A DNA stretch of 64,000 nucleotides from Triglochin maritima. Lineage: Eukaryota; Streptophyta; Magnoliopsida; Alismatales; Juncaginaceae. Location of the stretch: NCBI GenBank assembly GCA_963682175.1, contig OY821775.1:2418001-2482000 (forward strand), in the 5' to 3' direction. Numbering within the stretch: the stretch's first letter is position 1; each line of letters opens with the position of its first letter. Shown piece after piece: positions 23,511-38,994 of the stretch. The notes under the pieces are model-generated. The model did not search any database. It worked only from the letters and a program-made list of their open reading frames with translations, and was not told the origin of the DNA. The position numbers were made by a program, and so were the translations under genes.

Positions 23511-24853
23511 ATAAAATCTTAACTACTCTCGTGGAAATGAATCTTAAAAGAAGAAGAACATGGTTACAACTCACTACAAAAGATTGAATGATCAAATAAT
23601 CATGGTGGTATAATTTGTTTTTCAAAAAAACTTTTTAAGTCCAGCCGTAGCACATAGGATTGAGCAAACTGGAAACCCAGAAGTCATATTGTCATGCTAA
23701 AGTCCATAAACTACTTCTGCTTAATGTTCTTCCTTGTAAGTTAGCATTTTAAAAATAACTATTTTTTGGAGTGAAGCATGCTTGAATTCTTGTTGCCAAC
23801 TCATGTGGTTGTTTAATCCAAATTATGCCAAATCCGGATTTGATCCTCAAATGGAAAGCTGATATTTTAAATCGATTTTGGTTTGGTGAGATTTAGTTTA
23901 TATGGTTGCAAAGGGCATTCTCTTCGTTAAGTGTCAAACAGTCAAAGCTTAACAAGAAAATATAATAACTCCATGGAAAAGTCCATAATGCCGAAAAACT
24001 TTCCAATTGTAAATAAGAGAGAGACCTTCTTGCAAAAAAGTGGAGAATTTACGTAAAGCAGATGCAAATATAGTTTTTTTTTGGCATTGCAAATTTCTCC
24101 CGGGTATTATTATTATTTTCCAGCTACATTTATATTACATGCGACAAAATTTCTATTTTTAAGTTGTTTTTTATTTTTATCTTTTGCCAAACATGGTTTT
24201 GAAAATAGATTTTGCTCATAACATATTAGAAGAAAATATATTTTATAGAAATAGGATAAGAAAGTGAATAAAATAAACTAAATTCTCTTCTTTTCGTTTC
24301 TCTTCCTTTCTTACTATTCAAATTGATCGTAATACAAGTTAACCATACAAACTCATATCACACAATAAAATGAATTATATAGTTTAAACATTAGTATTTA
24401 GATTGATACTGAAATTTTTATTTAGCAATTTCAAAATGGATATTTATTAATTTTTGCATTTTGCATTGGATTTTGAGAGACAACTTTGCTACTCATTAAG
24501 TTCACATGACGAAGCTAATTATATCAAGGTGGATATGATTTTATTAGATCTCAAATAAACTAAACAAATAAATTAGTTGTTCTCATTTGAATGATAATGA
24601 TAATAACAATTCTATAACCATAAAATTAGAAACGCTCTTGCAAATAACATTCAACATACCACCCACTATTATTCTACAAAAATTAATACTACTTTGCTTA
24701 AATCATTTTTCTCTCCTAATCTTAGCAAAACAATAACTTGTAGGGAGTTTTCAGCAAATAAGAAATTTTAATCAGAAGTTTCCGGTCCTTCCACTCGTCT
24801 CCGGATCGAAAAACCAAAAAAGGAAGAGGAAAAAAAATCGAATTTTCCCGGCG
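23511..24853. other. Gene-free spacer, including the CCT promoter
   Basis: AT-rich sequence with no recognised gene. The last few hundred bases should contain the promoter and short 5' leader of the cytidylyltransferase gene. Confidence 0.4.
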
Positions 24854-29448
<4,595 letters not shown>

Positions 29449-30289
29449 CATTGTGGTCGAAATGGGATGTCTTTGGAGAGAGAAAAACTTAGCTTATGAT
29501 TACAGCTTTGTTTCAAATCCCACTTGTCTTCTTAGTACATGCACTTATTTAAGGTTGTGTTTGTTGTAACAATATTAGAAAATGGTATGATGAAGACATT
29601 TACACTTCCCCATCTACAGGAGATGTGTTATAGTTTTGAACCATAATAACAGGTTAGTCTTTATATTATTTGTGAAATAATTACTAGTACACCATTTTTG
29701 TTAGTTGCTACATTCTTCTCCACATGGTTTGGCTTTACAAAAAAAAAAAAACTGAAATTGATTTTTTGTTTTGTTTCAGTTAAAGCCTTATTAAAAAAAA
29801 GCTCAATTTCAAACTTAAAGACGGAACCAAAAAATATATATTTTGTCATCGAAGAGTAGAAGAAAGATCACTCGACAACCTAATGAAAATTTCAGATTAC
29901 CACATGATGCCATTTTATTCAATCGGGTCTATGTTTCAATCCCTAAAATACATGAAAACAGCAAGAAGAGGACAATATCAGATAAGTAGCTTGATTCTTT
30001 AAAAAATAAACGTTTGCCCTGTGATATCTACAGACGAGAAGGAACCAAGATCGTTAACCTGTTTTATTCGATCGGATCCAAAAAAATTCAGCTACAAACT
30101 TCACAACTAAAATGATTTGGAAACCAAAATACCAAGGTGCAACTTTACATTTCCACAACAAAGATATTTGTGTACCCTATACTTTTAGATGTAGATTCTA
30201 ACTATAGATATGTACGACCACCTATAGTTTCTGCACCTCGCTCGCATTGCTTTCTCCAAACAGAAGGAAGCACTAATGAATTTGCGAGA
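29449..30289. other. Convergent 3' region between CCT and the DUF2358 gene
   Basis: This should contain the 3' UTRs of both genes, which are transcribed toward each other. No further gene was recognised. Confidence 0.4.
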
Positions 30290-32549
30290 TTATGAGCAGT
30301 TAAGCAACAATTGGTCGTGCCCCCTGTGAATGGTGTTCCCATGTTCGTCCACTGTCCCTCTTACAGCGCTGTACAACTCGATCCAAGCGCATGTGCATGA
30401 CTCCTCGGTTAAGAAGCTCTCGCCTAAGAATGATAGAGTTGGGCTTGCAGGGCATGTTGCAGCAGACAACACCAAGTCGAGCATTGTTGCTCGCCTCATT
30501 TCCATTCTTGGAAAGTTAAATGCTAGGTTATCAACTTTGTGCTCGTAAATCTTCCCATTTCTATCCAACTTGTACCTTGATGTCCCCTGGAATTGCCCCT
30601 GTGTTTCCCAAGGTACTCGAGGAATGCCTCTTAAGTTCCAACGAATTAGAATTACATTCTCTGATGGCTGCCAGATCCTAAGAACCTCAAGACCAATTTC
30701 GCGAAAGAGTAATCGACCGTGGAATCGGAGTGCCCAAAATATGAGCTTGTAATTCTCAATTCCTTGAAAAGTGTTAAGTGGATCCAAGAAGGTGATGTCA
30801 TCTCTGGTAGCAGTAGAAGCAATAATCACGACCCATGTTAGAAAAGAACACATTAGCAATACAAGAAGTCAAAATGTTGTCGAGCTACAAATGAAAAATA
30901 AGCATTTATACGTAAAGATACCTTTTTAGTGACCTAGAATCGGTGTTAAAACTTGAATTTTAAAGATAAAATAAACTAGAAGTCTAGATTATGAACAAAA
31001 CATCACCAACTTCAGTAAAAGGAAAATCACACAAAGAAAACATATTCAAATTACCTATGACAGTTACTTGCAGATGCCAAATAGGCGAGAGTTTGAGGCA
31101 TCAAGTTCTCATTAGTCATTAGTTAAAGAGATGAAATAAAGTAACATCTCCATGTGTGTCACAATAACTTACTGTTTAACTCCCATGGGTATTGTTACTG
31201 TAGAGGGGTAAATTTCTAAAGAAACAAAAAACCTCAATAGCAGAACAAATTAATTGAGAGGTTGCTTTGTGCTTACTTCTATTACGATTCTTTCATCCTG
31301 TGTACTTCAGAGATAACAACATATGCCAAGTGAACTTCAGGGGGAAAAACTAGAATAGATTGAATTCTGAACATTGAAATCTTAAATGTTTCCATAGAGG
31401 TAGATATGTTCCTAAAAGGCATAACTCTCCAATTAAACTCTATTCTTTCTTCAAATTTATGGAAACAAGGATAGAAACCATATTTTACTACATTTCAGGT
31501 AATACATCCCACCTTCAGTTCTTAAAAGAAACTTCACAGATCTAAATTCAATAGAAATCAAAGAGCATACTAACCACAGAAGTAAAGCCCAGCTTTTACT
31601 ATACCCCCAAGTTTTATAGTTCATCTTAGATTGTCACACCATTGGTTAATCTAAAGAAAACCCCATATTCTATGTAAAATAGATTAAGCTGCAGAACTTA
31701 CTAAATCAGAAATAAATAAATACCTAATCATTTGTAAACTACTAGCTACTACAATTCATCTGACACTTCTTGTTACACCTATCCACATTCTTATTGAAAA
31801 ACTTTCAAAAACCTCCAACACGACGAGTCCAAGCTCAATCAATTCCAAAGTCCTACAATTCGATTTCGAAAATCAAAATTTGGAGCAACAAGGAAGCTGA
31901 CAATACTAAATCAGAGACCCCCCAAAAAAACTCACATTAAACATCAAAATACTAATATCCAGAGCTCACTCAATTCCTAAATCACAAAAAATTCACCCAA
32001 ACAAACAAAACAACTTTACTAAACACACACCCATGTCCCAAAATCCCCTATAAACATCCAACAAAATAATAATAACAACAACAACAACAACAACAACAAC
32101 AACCAAATACTCCAAAAAACAAAACCCAACAAACACAAATCCAAACTAAAAACTCAACCACCAAATCACCCAAAACCAAAAACCCACAAATAAAAATCCA
32201 ATCTTTACTCAAAATCCAACAACCACAACTCCAAACCACCCCTCCACATAAAAATCGAATCTTTCCCCAACCTGTAGATGTCATAATCGAGGTCCCTAGC
32301 GAAAAGGGCAGGCATGTCCTCGCGCAAGGTCCTCACGGCGACGCCGAGGTTAAGATAGAACTGGTTCTTGTCTTCTCCTCCACCACCACCTCCTCCGCTA
32401 GAGGTGGTGGGGTGGAGGGGTTGGAGTCTGGGAGAGGGAGAGGAGGGTTGGAGGCTGGGGATGGAGAGAGGGGCAGAAGGGTAAATAGTGGGGAATTGAG
32501 GGGTGTTTGTGGGGAGGACTGAAGGGTTGAAGAAGAACAGGGAAGCCAT
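30290..32549 (-). CDS. DUF2358 family protein, probably plastid-targeted
   Basis: Two exons, 32549-32272 and 30803-30290, give 263 aa with matching phase (AG/A making Arg). The conserved DUF2358 core starts at LREDMPALFARDLDYDIYR and continues DDITFLDPLNTFQGIENYK, FWALRFHGRLLF, WQPSENVILIRWNLRGIPRV, PWETQGQFQGTSRYKLDRNG and KIYEHKVDNLAFN. This family is found in plants and cyanobacteria and has no established biochemical function; its fold is likely NTF2/SnoaL-like. The first 55 residues are rich in Ser, Pro and Thr and lack acidic residues, like a chloroplast transit peptide. A poly-Gly stretch follows. The start at 32549 is the first ATG of the frame. The single intron is 1,468 bp and contains an AAC microsatellite. 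Confidence 0.88.
32062..32103. repeat. AAC/AAT microsatellite in an intron
   Basis: About 14 trinucleotides, AATAATAAC followed by repeated AAC, lie in the DUF2358 gene's intron. Confidence 0.85.
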
Positions 32550-33907
32550 CGACTAGTCTAGAGAGGTATCTGTGGTTGGAATGACATAAAATGGACACAA
32601 GACAAGACAAGACAAGTTTATTGGGTGGTTTTGAATGGAACACCAAACATGTGTGTTATGTAGCATTTTTCGTTTGATTTTTTTTGGGTCTTTTTATTTA
32701 TTTACTTATTTATAGCTTATGTGTTTTCTAGTATTTGTTGTTTGTAATTCTAGGAGGAGGTTAGTTTGAGACGTTCTTCTGAAATCCCAATCTTTGTATA
32801 ATTATCTTTAAGTTTGTTAGAAGTAGTTCTACAAGACTATGGATTGCACTATCTTCTACGACAAGGAGTTCACTCATATTATTGTTCGAAGACCGTGTGA
32901 TCGGTAGCATTGAAGATGTAGATCCTTTGCTTAGGTGTGGGTGGTGTGGTTCCTCACTCCCTTTTCAAGAGGATGGTCGAAATCGTATTAAGCAAAATGT
33001 CAACACAGAAATGGTAGTATGCTCTTGCAAATGTGGCCTAAATTTAGTTTATGATTGTAGTTGCAGCTTCCGAAGTAAATCTTCAATAGAATGTCATTCT
33101 CAGCCTTAGAAGTAAAATCTTCACTAGATTTTGCACCAATAAAGCAAGATTGACGCTAAAACATAGATTTTCGAGGAAGCCCAAAAAAATACCAAATCTA
33201 GTGACCAAGAAACCTACAACGATACTTGCATTTTCTTCCATCTGTCTTTCATTGACCAACACAATAAACGTGTGTAACCAAAGGAAAATGTGGAAATCTA
33301 CATTGCTATTTTGGGATGCAAGAAGTAAAAGTGGTATTGGATTTGTCCAATTCATTGGGAGTAGTTTATCCAAATGGGGTGTGGCAGGAAAAAAAAGGGT
33401 AAAAGGTGAATCAGGAGAGTTTCCTATTACAAAGAGTGATATTGTGATAAGATATAAAGCTCAATTTCACATTACAAATATCTAACTATTTACAAATATC
33501 TATAAATAAATCTAAATGCAGAAACAGCACAAATCATCCGACCATTATCAAAGATTCATATCACTATGAATTTAAATTTTCGACAAATCATGAATGCCAA
33601 TATCATAACCAAGGTGGAACAAAGTCATAAGAAGTTTCCATAACTGTAAAGAGAGAGAAAATACAACTTATTAATTCTTTGGTCTCCAAAACCAACAATC
33701 CATTGTTTTCATGATCATAGTTTCTGAAGTTTTACAAAACTGTCAAAAACCTTCCCAGGACAGCAAATTAGCATTGATATGAGAGCAAATTATGAAACAG
33801 ATACACATGAAAATGAAAGATTAATCCAGAGGCCAGTATTAACAGACAGAAGAGAACTAAGCTAACTGAAGGTGTGTGAATCATGGTTATGAAACCCATC
33901 TCGTGCC
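32550..33907. other. Gene-free stretch between DUF2358 and VMA21-like genes
   Basis: This holds the DUF2358 promoter side and the 3' UTR of the VMA21-like gene. Open frames at 32882-33109 and 33150-33485 show no family and were not called. Confidence 0.4.
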
Positions 33908-35768
33908 CTATTCTTCCTTATCCCGGGTTTGAGTGGAACTGGATGATGCTTTTTGGCTCATGCTTGTTTTCGCCTCGGCTAGGAACTTCGCATCTGGCTG
34001 TGGCTCGGAAGTAGGACGCTCCTTCAGAGCCATGGCGATGTAGAATGCTATAACCACATTGACTGCTATGACAGCAACAAATCCACTCACGAGGGTATGA
34101 GATGAAGATGACAACTCACCTGAACCTGTTTCACAAGAGAGCACTCTGCTGTTACTTACACGGTGTGATTGAATAAACAATCAACGGAACAGAACTGCAC
34201 AAGTAAGATAACATTAGCAAAGAAAAGATAAATGCATTTAAGATAATTTTGAGGGAACGGGCAAGAAAAAGATACAGGGTGTGGGTCCAGAATGGTATAT
34301 AGCATGGTTTTGGAGAAATATAAGTGAACACATCACTTACCTCTACATCAAAATATATGGTTGCCAAAAAGAGTTTTTTCTTTAAATATAGTTAGTGCAT
34401 GGAACATTGGTTTTATAGTAAGTATATGACATTAATTTTGTGTGGAGATACACAAATGTCAAAGTATACGGACTTAGACAAGAAGATGATGGAAACAAAC
34501 ACTGCAAACATGCACAGAACAGACAAAAACTGAATAACTAGAGGAAAGAAAGTTGTGCTGAAATATATTAGCACTCCCTTTTCCAAAAGTCTAATGCAAT
34601 CTTTCAAAGAGATAATATTGCATTACTGACTTATTCTGTTTTTGGTGTGTCATGTGGTAATGCAGTATGGAAATCAAATGATATGCATCGTAAAACAGTA
34701 CTATGATGTACGTTCTGGTAATATAGCATTAGTGTCATAAATTCATAATTGGGCACTTTCGTCAATATCATTATAAATATATACCATTTTCGTCGATATC
34801 ATTATAAATACATACCATTACATAGCTACTAAAAGATGACTCTTAATTCCTTGTGGGTATCAATCATATCAGAGATCAAATCCACTAGTCAGATCCGTCA
34901 TACGAACACGATTGTGAGAAAACTAAGAGGGGGTTCAATTCAAGAAGATGCAGCTCATCTACCTCCCCTATAGCTATAAGCCAAATTGTCCAAAAAGGTC
35001 TGTCATATAGACAAACTTGGATTTTGAAACATCTCTCATTATTGCATCTTCAAATCAACTCAACTTCTCTAGCTAAACCACTCTTACCCTATCTAAATCA
35101 TGTAAAAAACATTTATCTAACCCTTTGAACCTTCTTCAAGTCATTGCCACAACCCACAACCGCTATGCCATTGACCGTGTTCACAGTTCCGGCCAACCTC
35201 ATCATATCTCCAACATTGGTTTCAACAGCAGGCGATCTTCACTTGGCTTCAGCCCTATACACGTTTGCGTTGATATAAGATTAAGGCTTAGTTTTTTGGG
35301 GGAAGTGTAATGACTTATCGCTTTTTGTAACAAACTGTTTTGTGGGTTTGAACGTTTGAGGTTGTGGTTTTCATAACCTTGATTCTTAATCTAATAAAAA
35401 TGGTTTATCCAGAACAAAAAAGAACAATAGGTGGTGGAGTTGATGGTGTCGACGGCAGATACAGAAAAAAATTAGGGAACTAAAACATTGAACTTTAGGG
35501 AACTAAACTTCCAATTAGTTAGAAATATAACATATTGTTTAAATAGAATGCAAAAATCCTTAGTTTCTAACAATCAAAACATTGCAGAAGCAATACTATC
35601 TCCAGTCCACCATCAACAAACAAATCCCATAAGAGTTAACGAACAAAGATGTTAAAGATGGAAAACATTACCAGGAAATATTTTGTGTTTGAACCCATAC
35701 AAGATCACCATCGGTACCGTCCACATGAACATCGAAGCGACGACGAAATTCCGTATCACTTTCTCCAT
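33908..35768 (-). CDS. VMA21-like V-ATPase assembly factor
   Basis: Coding exons 35768-35672 and 34125-33908 give 104 aa, close to the usual size of VMA21 proteins. The protein is a small two-helix ER membrane chaperone for assembling the Vo sector of the vacuolar H+-ATPase. The first membrane segment is about residues 9-26 (VVASMFMWTVPMVILYGF). A short loop (KHKIFPGSGELSSSSHTL) follows, then a second segment at about 45-66 (SGFVAVIAVNVVIAFYIAMA). The C-terminal tail contains DAKFLAEAKTSM and ends RDKEE. Plant homologues share ILYGFNH...LVSGFLAVxxVN and KFLAEAK. A classical dilysine retrieval signal is not evident at the extreme C-terminus. A 5' UTR intron is likely: a TCTTCTCCAG acceptor lies 7 bp upstream of the ATG. 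Confidence 0.88.
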
Positions 35769-36822
35769 TCCTAATCTGGAGAAGAGCAGATAAAACATGA
35801 GAAGCAGAGCTTAATTTGTAGGAAAAACCAGATGATTAGAGCAAAATCAGAGTCATATACGAGTACAACACGAGAGAGAAAAAACAATTTTGGAAGAATA
35901 TCTTGTTTAGAAGTCACAAATAACAGCACCTGAAGGGGAGATTGGGAGGAAAGGAAGAGTTAGGGTTGGGGTTTGGGGAGGAGAAAATGAGGTTTTGTTT
36001 GTTTATTGCGTTTGGGACAATCCGACCACGACCAGAGGCATTAACATAAATAAAGTTAAAACAAGGGGAGAAGATAATGGGTCTGGGTCTTTTTAGGGGG
36101 CTAAACGGGTTTAGAAAAGCTAATTTTTCGAATTTTGGGTACCAATGTATTATATTGCTATATGCATTTATATATGTACAAAATAACCAAACACAAGGTA
36201 CAGGAATGTCCGATGAGGATGCAATACGCCAAACCACTGCATAACGCATATGCAGGATGCGCGCATTATGCGGTGCGCTTCAAGATTAAAATAATAATAT
36301 TATTATTATTAATTTATTACACTTACTATACATCTTCCTAAATATATAAGCACATGATGCTCAACTCAGAATAGAAAATAACATATTCCTAATCATGCAT
36401 ATCTTACAACACTACAAGTAGCCAATGCAAACTCACAGAAAATTCAAATGCAACCATCATAGTCCATACGATTACAAACGTAAGATCAAGATATTGAATT
36501 AAGGATTCCTACATTTCAGGGAGGAGACTATAAATGAGCAGTGAGCACAATTCAATGTGTTGATATACTTGAAGCCCTAGAGAAGAAGAATTTAAGTGCG
36601 ACTCCAATTTCAGGATAAAGCTTGCAGACATAAGTTCGATCCGAGAAAATCATAAAACCATTATTCCTAATATATATATAAAAAACAGATTATGAACAAC
36701 AAAACAATTTTAATCTACAAACAAATAAATGATTTATTACAAAAGGAAACCCAACAAATTGAACAAGTAAAAAAACCAAATACAACAACATAAAGAGTGA
36801 TATCCAGAAAAGGAGACTCACC

Positions 36823-36985
36823 AACAGATGGGTTTGAAGGAAGGCAGAGAGGCGTTGCCGGAGGCCCGAGTGGAGTTCCGATCGGGTCGAACAGGGGCTC
36901 CGGCAGCGGCGTCGAGGGAGTCCGGTGACGACTGCAACGACGAGTGGGTCGTAGACTTGTGGTCGTGGGAGTGACGAGGGTTAGG
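36823..36985 (-). other. Probable 5' UTR first exon of the VMA21-like gene
   Basis: The minus strand ends in a strong donor TTG/GTGAGT (junction at 36822/36821). The acceptor just before the VMA21 ATG (junction at 35776/35775) has no other obvious partner. Upstream is AACCCTAACCCTAACCCT, a telo-box-like motif frequent near the starts of plant housekeeping genes. No ATG in the segment opens a long frame. The 5' limit and the pairing are inferred. Confidence 0.45.
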
Positions 36986-37019
36986 GTTAGGGTTTCGGTT
37001 GGGTGGGTTTGTTTGTGTT

Positions 37020-38000
37020 TAGCTGTGGAAGAGAGGAGATTAATTGGGTATTTGGGTTAATGATTGACATGTTAATTGGATATATAATCGGGGTTCTTAG
37101 CCCAATTAAATGGGAAAAGCTAATTCCAGAATGCGACGCACGCATAATGTGGTCCAACCGTCCAAGTTATAATGGGACATAACGGGGTGTATGCTATGTG
37201 GTGAACTTTCTTTGCATCCAGGGCTGTGTAACCTGTCCGACCCGAACCGAAGACCAGACTTGGACCGGATCGGGTCCAGACCCTGAACTGAAGACCAAAT
37301 CGGTTAGGTCAGGACCGGTCTGAGTTTTTTACCTTAAAATTTAAAAATAATAATTAATTCAAACTGATCCGGACCAGAACCGAATTGACTTTGATTCTGG
37401 GACCGATTAGGTTCGAACCGAAATCCAGACCGGTTGTTGCTCAACCCTACTTGCGTCACCGCATCGAGTGCATTCCTAAATATTTGGTAAAATCGTCACG
37501 AGATTTCTTAATTTTTGTAGCTAGCTTCATCATTATCGAATAAAAAATGAGTCAAACTAGAGTTGATAGTCGTAGGTGTTTGAGACAACCTAACCATGAC
37601 TTGGGATCAACACCAGTACTTCCATGAGGTGCAGTGTAGTGCAACTGATTGAGAGGTGAAATCATACTCTCACGTCCTGAGATCAACTTTAGCACGATCT
37701 CCCATATGTAGTGCAGCTAGTTGAGGACATACTCTTATATCTTGAGATTGAACTTCCAACAAGTACACAAAAATACACATAAGATACTCGAAATTGGGAT
37801 ACGTCAAATTTGGAATCGCAATTGACCTCCTAAAATGAACGGTCACCATGACTGGCATTTACGTAAATAAATTGAAAAAAAAAGGGCGAAGATTTGTTCC
37901 CAAACCCCATGTTTTGACTTTTGACTAAACACAGGCGTAACACAGGATCAGAAGTAATCTTCCTAAGCAAAATCCTCAGAAAAGGATAGAGACGGAGAGA
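37020..38000. promoter_or_regulatory. Divergent intergenic region between VMA21-like and Raf-like kinase genes
   Basis: The two genes are transcribed away from each other, so both promoters lie here. The stretch 37210-37450 is crowded with CCGAACC, GGACCGG and GACCGG words. It resembles a degraded repeat more than a promoter. No coding sequence was seen. Confidence 0.45.
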
Positions 38001-38124
38001 GAAGAGGAGATTAGAGTGGAGATCTGAACCGAACGAAGCCTCCAACGCAATGCCAAGGCCAGAAAGGTGCGATATTTGCCCTCCCGGACGGATTCTGTCA
38101 GTGGGTTTCTGAGATTCCCCGAAG

Positions 38125-38772
38125 GTACTGTTCTGGTGCAACTAGGGTTTCGCTTTCCGGATGTTTCGGTGGCCGGAAATGGTGAAAATCGCCTTTTCTG
38201 CCTTTTTCGCGGTAAAAATTGAATCTTGGAAGTGCTCTTGGTATTGCAGTTGGTTTTTTATTGGGTTTTGGGATTTGGGGCCTTTTGTGTTGCGGATTGT
38301 AGAGGGAAGTGTCTGAAGAGGTTGGGTTTGTGTTTTTATATATAGGAAAATGTAGAGAGATATTTTAGGGTTGATTATGATGGTTTGTTTTTATTCACAT
38401 GCAAGGACAAATTTAATTAGAGCTTTTCCTTGTTTGCAATGTGTGGCCTGTAAGAAAATGTAAGGAAGGATCTCTGTTGTTTGAGACCTTTAGTTGCTTT
38501 CAGGATGTAAAAGTAATCTTAACGGTGTTACATGAATTGTATGTTTTCTGTAAAATATAGTGTAGTTTCTACAATGTAAATGCTCTTGAGAAAATGAATT
38601 CAGGCTACTCCTGCCATTTTGGTGCCAAGTTACTGTTGCTGTTCTCACAAATGTTTAAATACATATTGAATCTTAAAATGTTTTGTGGTAATGCATATGA
38701 TTTTCACGAGGTTTGCAAGTTAATATACTTAATTTTGACATTCTTGGGACAAATTTCCTTAAAACGTTTCAG
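38125..38772 (+). other. Intron in the 5' UTR of the Raf-like kinase gene
   Basis: GAAG/GTACTG at 38124-38125 and CGTTTCAG/GTCTGG at 38772-38773 make a plausible 648-bp leader intron upstream of the kinase start codon. Leader introns are common in this gene class. It is inferred from splice sites only. Confidence 0.5.
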
Positions 38773-38881
38773 GTCTGGATCCAACTAGGTCTGTATATGT
38801 ACTAAGTGGAAAGGAGCACAAATTCAGTTAGCCTTTCACGTTAGATAACTCGAGAACAAGCTCTGGCAGTAAACAAAGTTC

Positions 38882-38994
38882 ATGGGTTCTGTTCTCATGT
38901 TATTAAAGTGGGGATCTCGAAGATGAATACAAGTAGCAAGAGATTAGTCTATGCTGATGGAACCGACGAGGAATGTCAATCATGTTCCACATGA
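38882..38994 (+). promoter_or_regulatory. Two overlapping upstream ORFs ahead of the kinase start
   Basis: uORF 1 runs 38882-38926 (14 codons plus stop). uORF 2 starts at 38923, sharing ATGA with the stop of uORF 1, and runs to 38994 (23 codons plus stop), past the main ATG at 38951 in another frame. This layout would be expected to limit translation of the kinase unless ribosomes leak past. Confidence 0.55.

Noticed and set aside
33150..33485. 111-codon plus-strand frame
   Set aside because: Unrecognised, lacks domain features, and sits in the region expected to hold a 3' UTR of the VMA21-like gene.
36960..36995. Telomere remnant from TTAGGGT repeats
   Set aside because: Only two to three units are present at a likely transcription start; this fits a telo-box promoter motif rather than an interstitial telomere.
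37405..37440. tRNA-like GGTTCGAACC word
   Set aside because: No acceptor stem, anticodon arm or other tRNA structure around it.
38923..38994. Kinase translation starting at the upstream ATG (38923)
   Set aside because: That frame stops at 38994 after 23 codons; the long frame starts at 38951.
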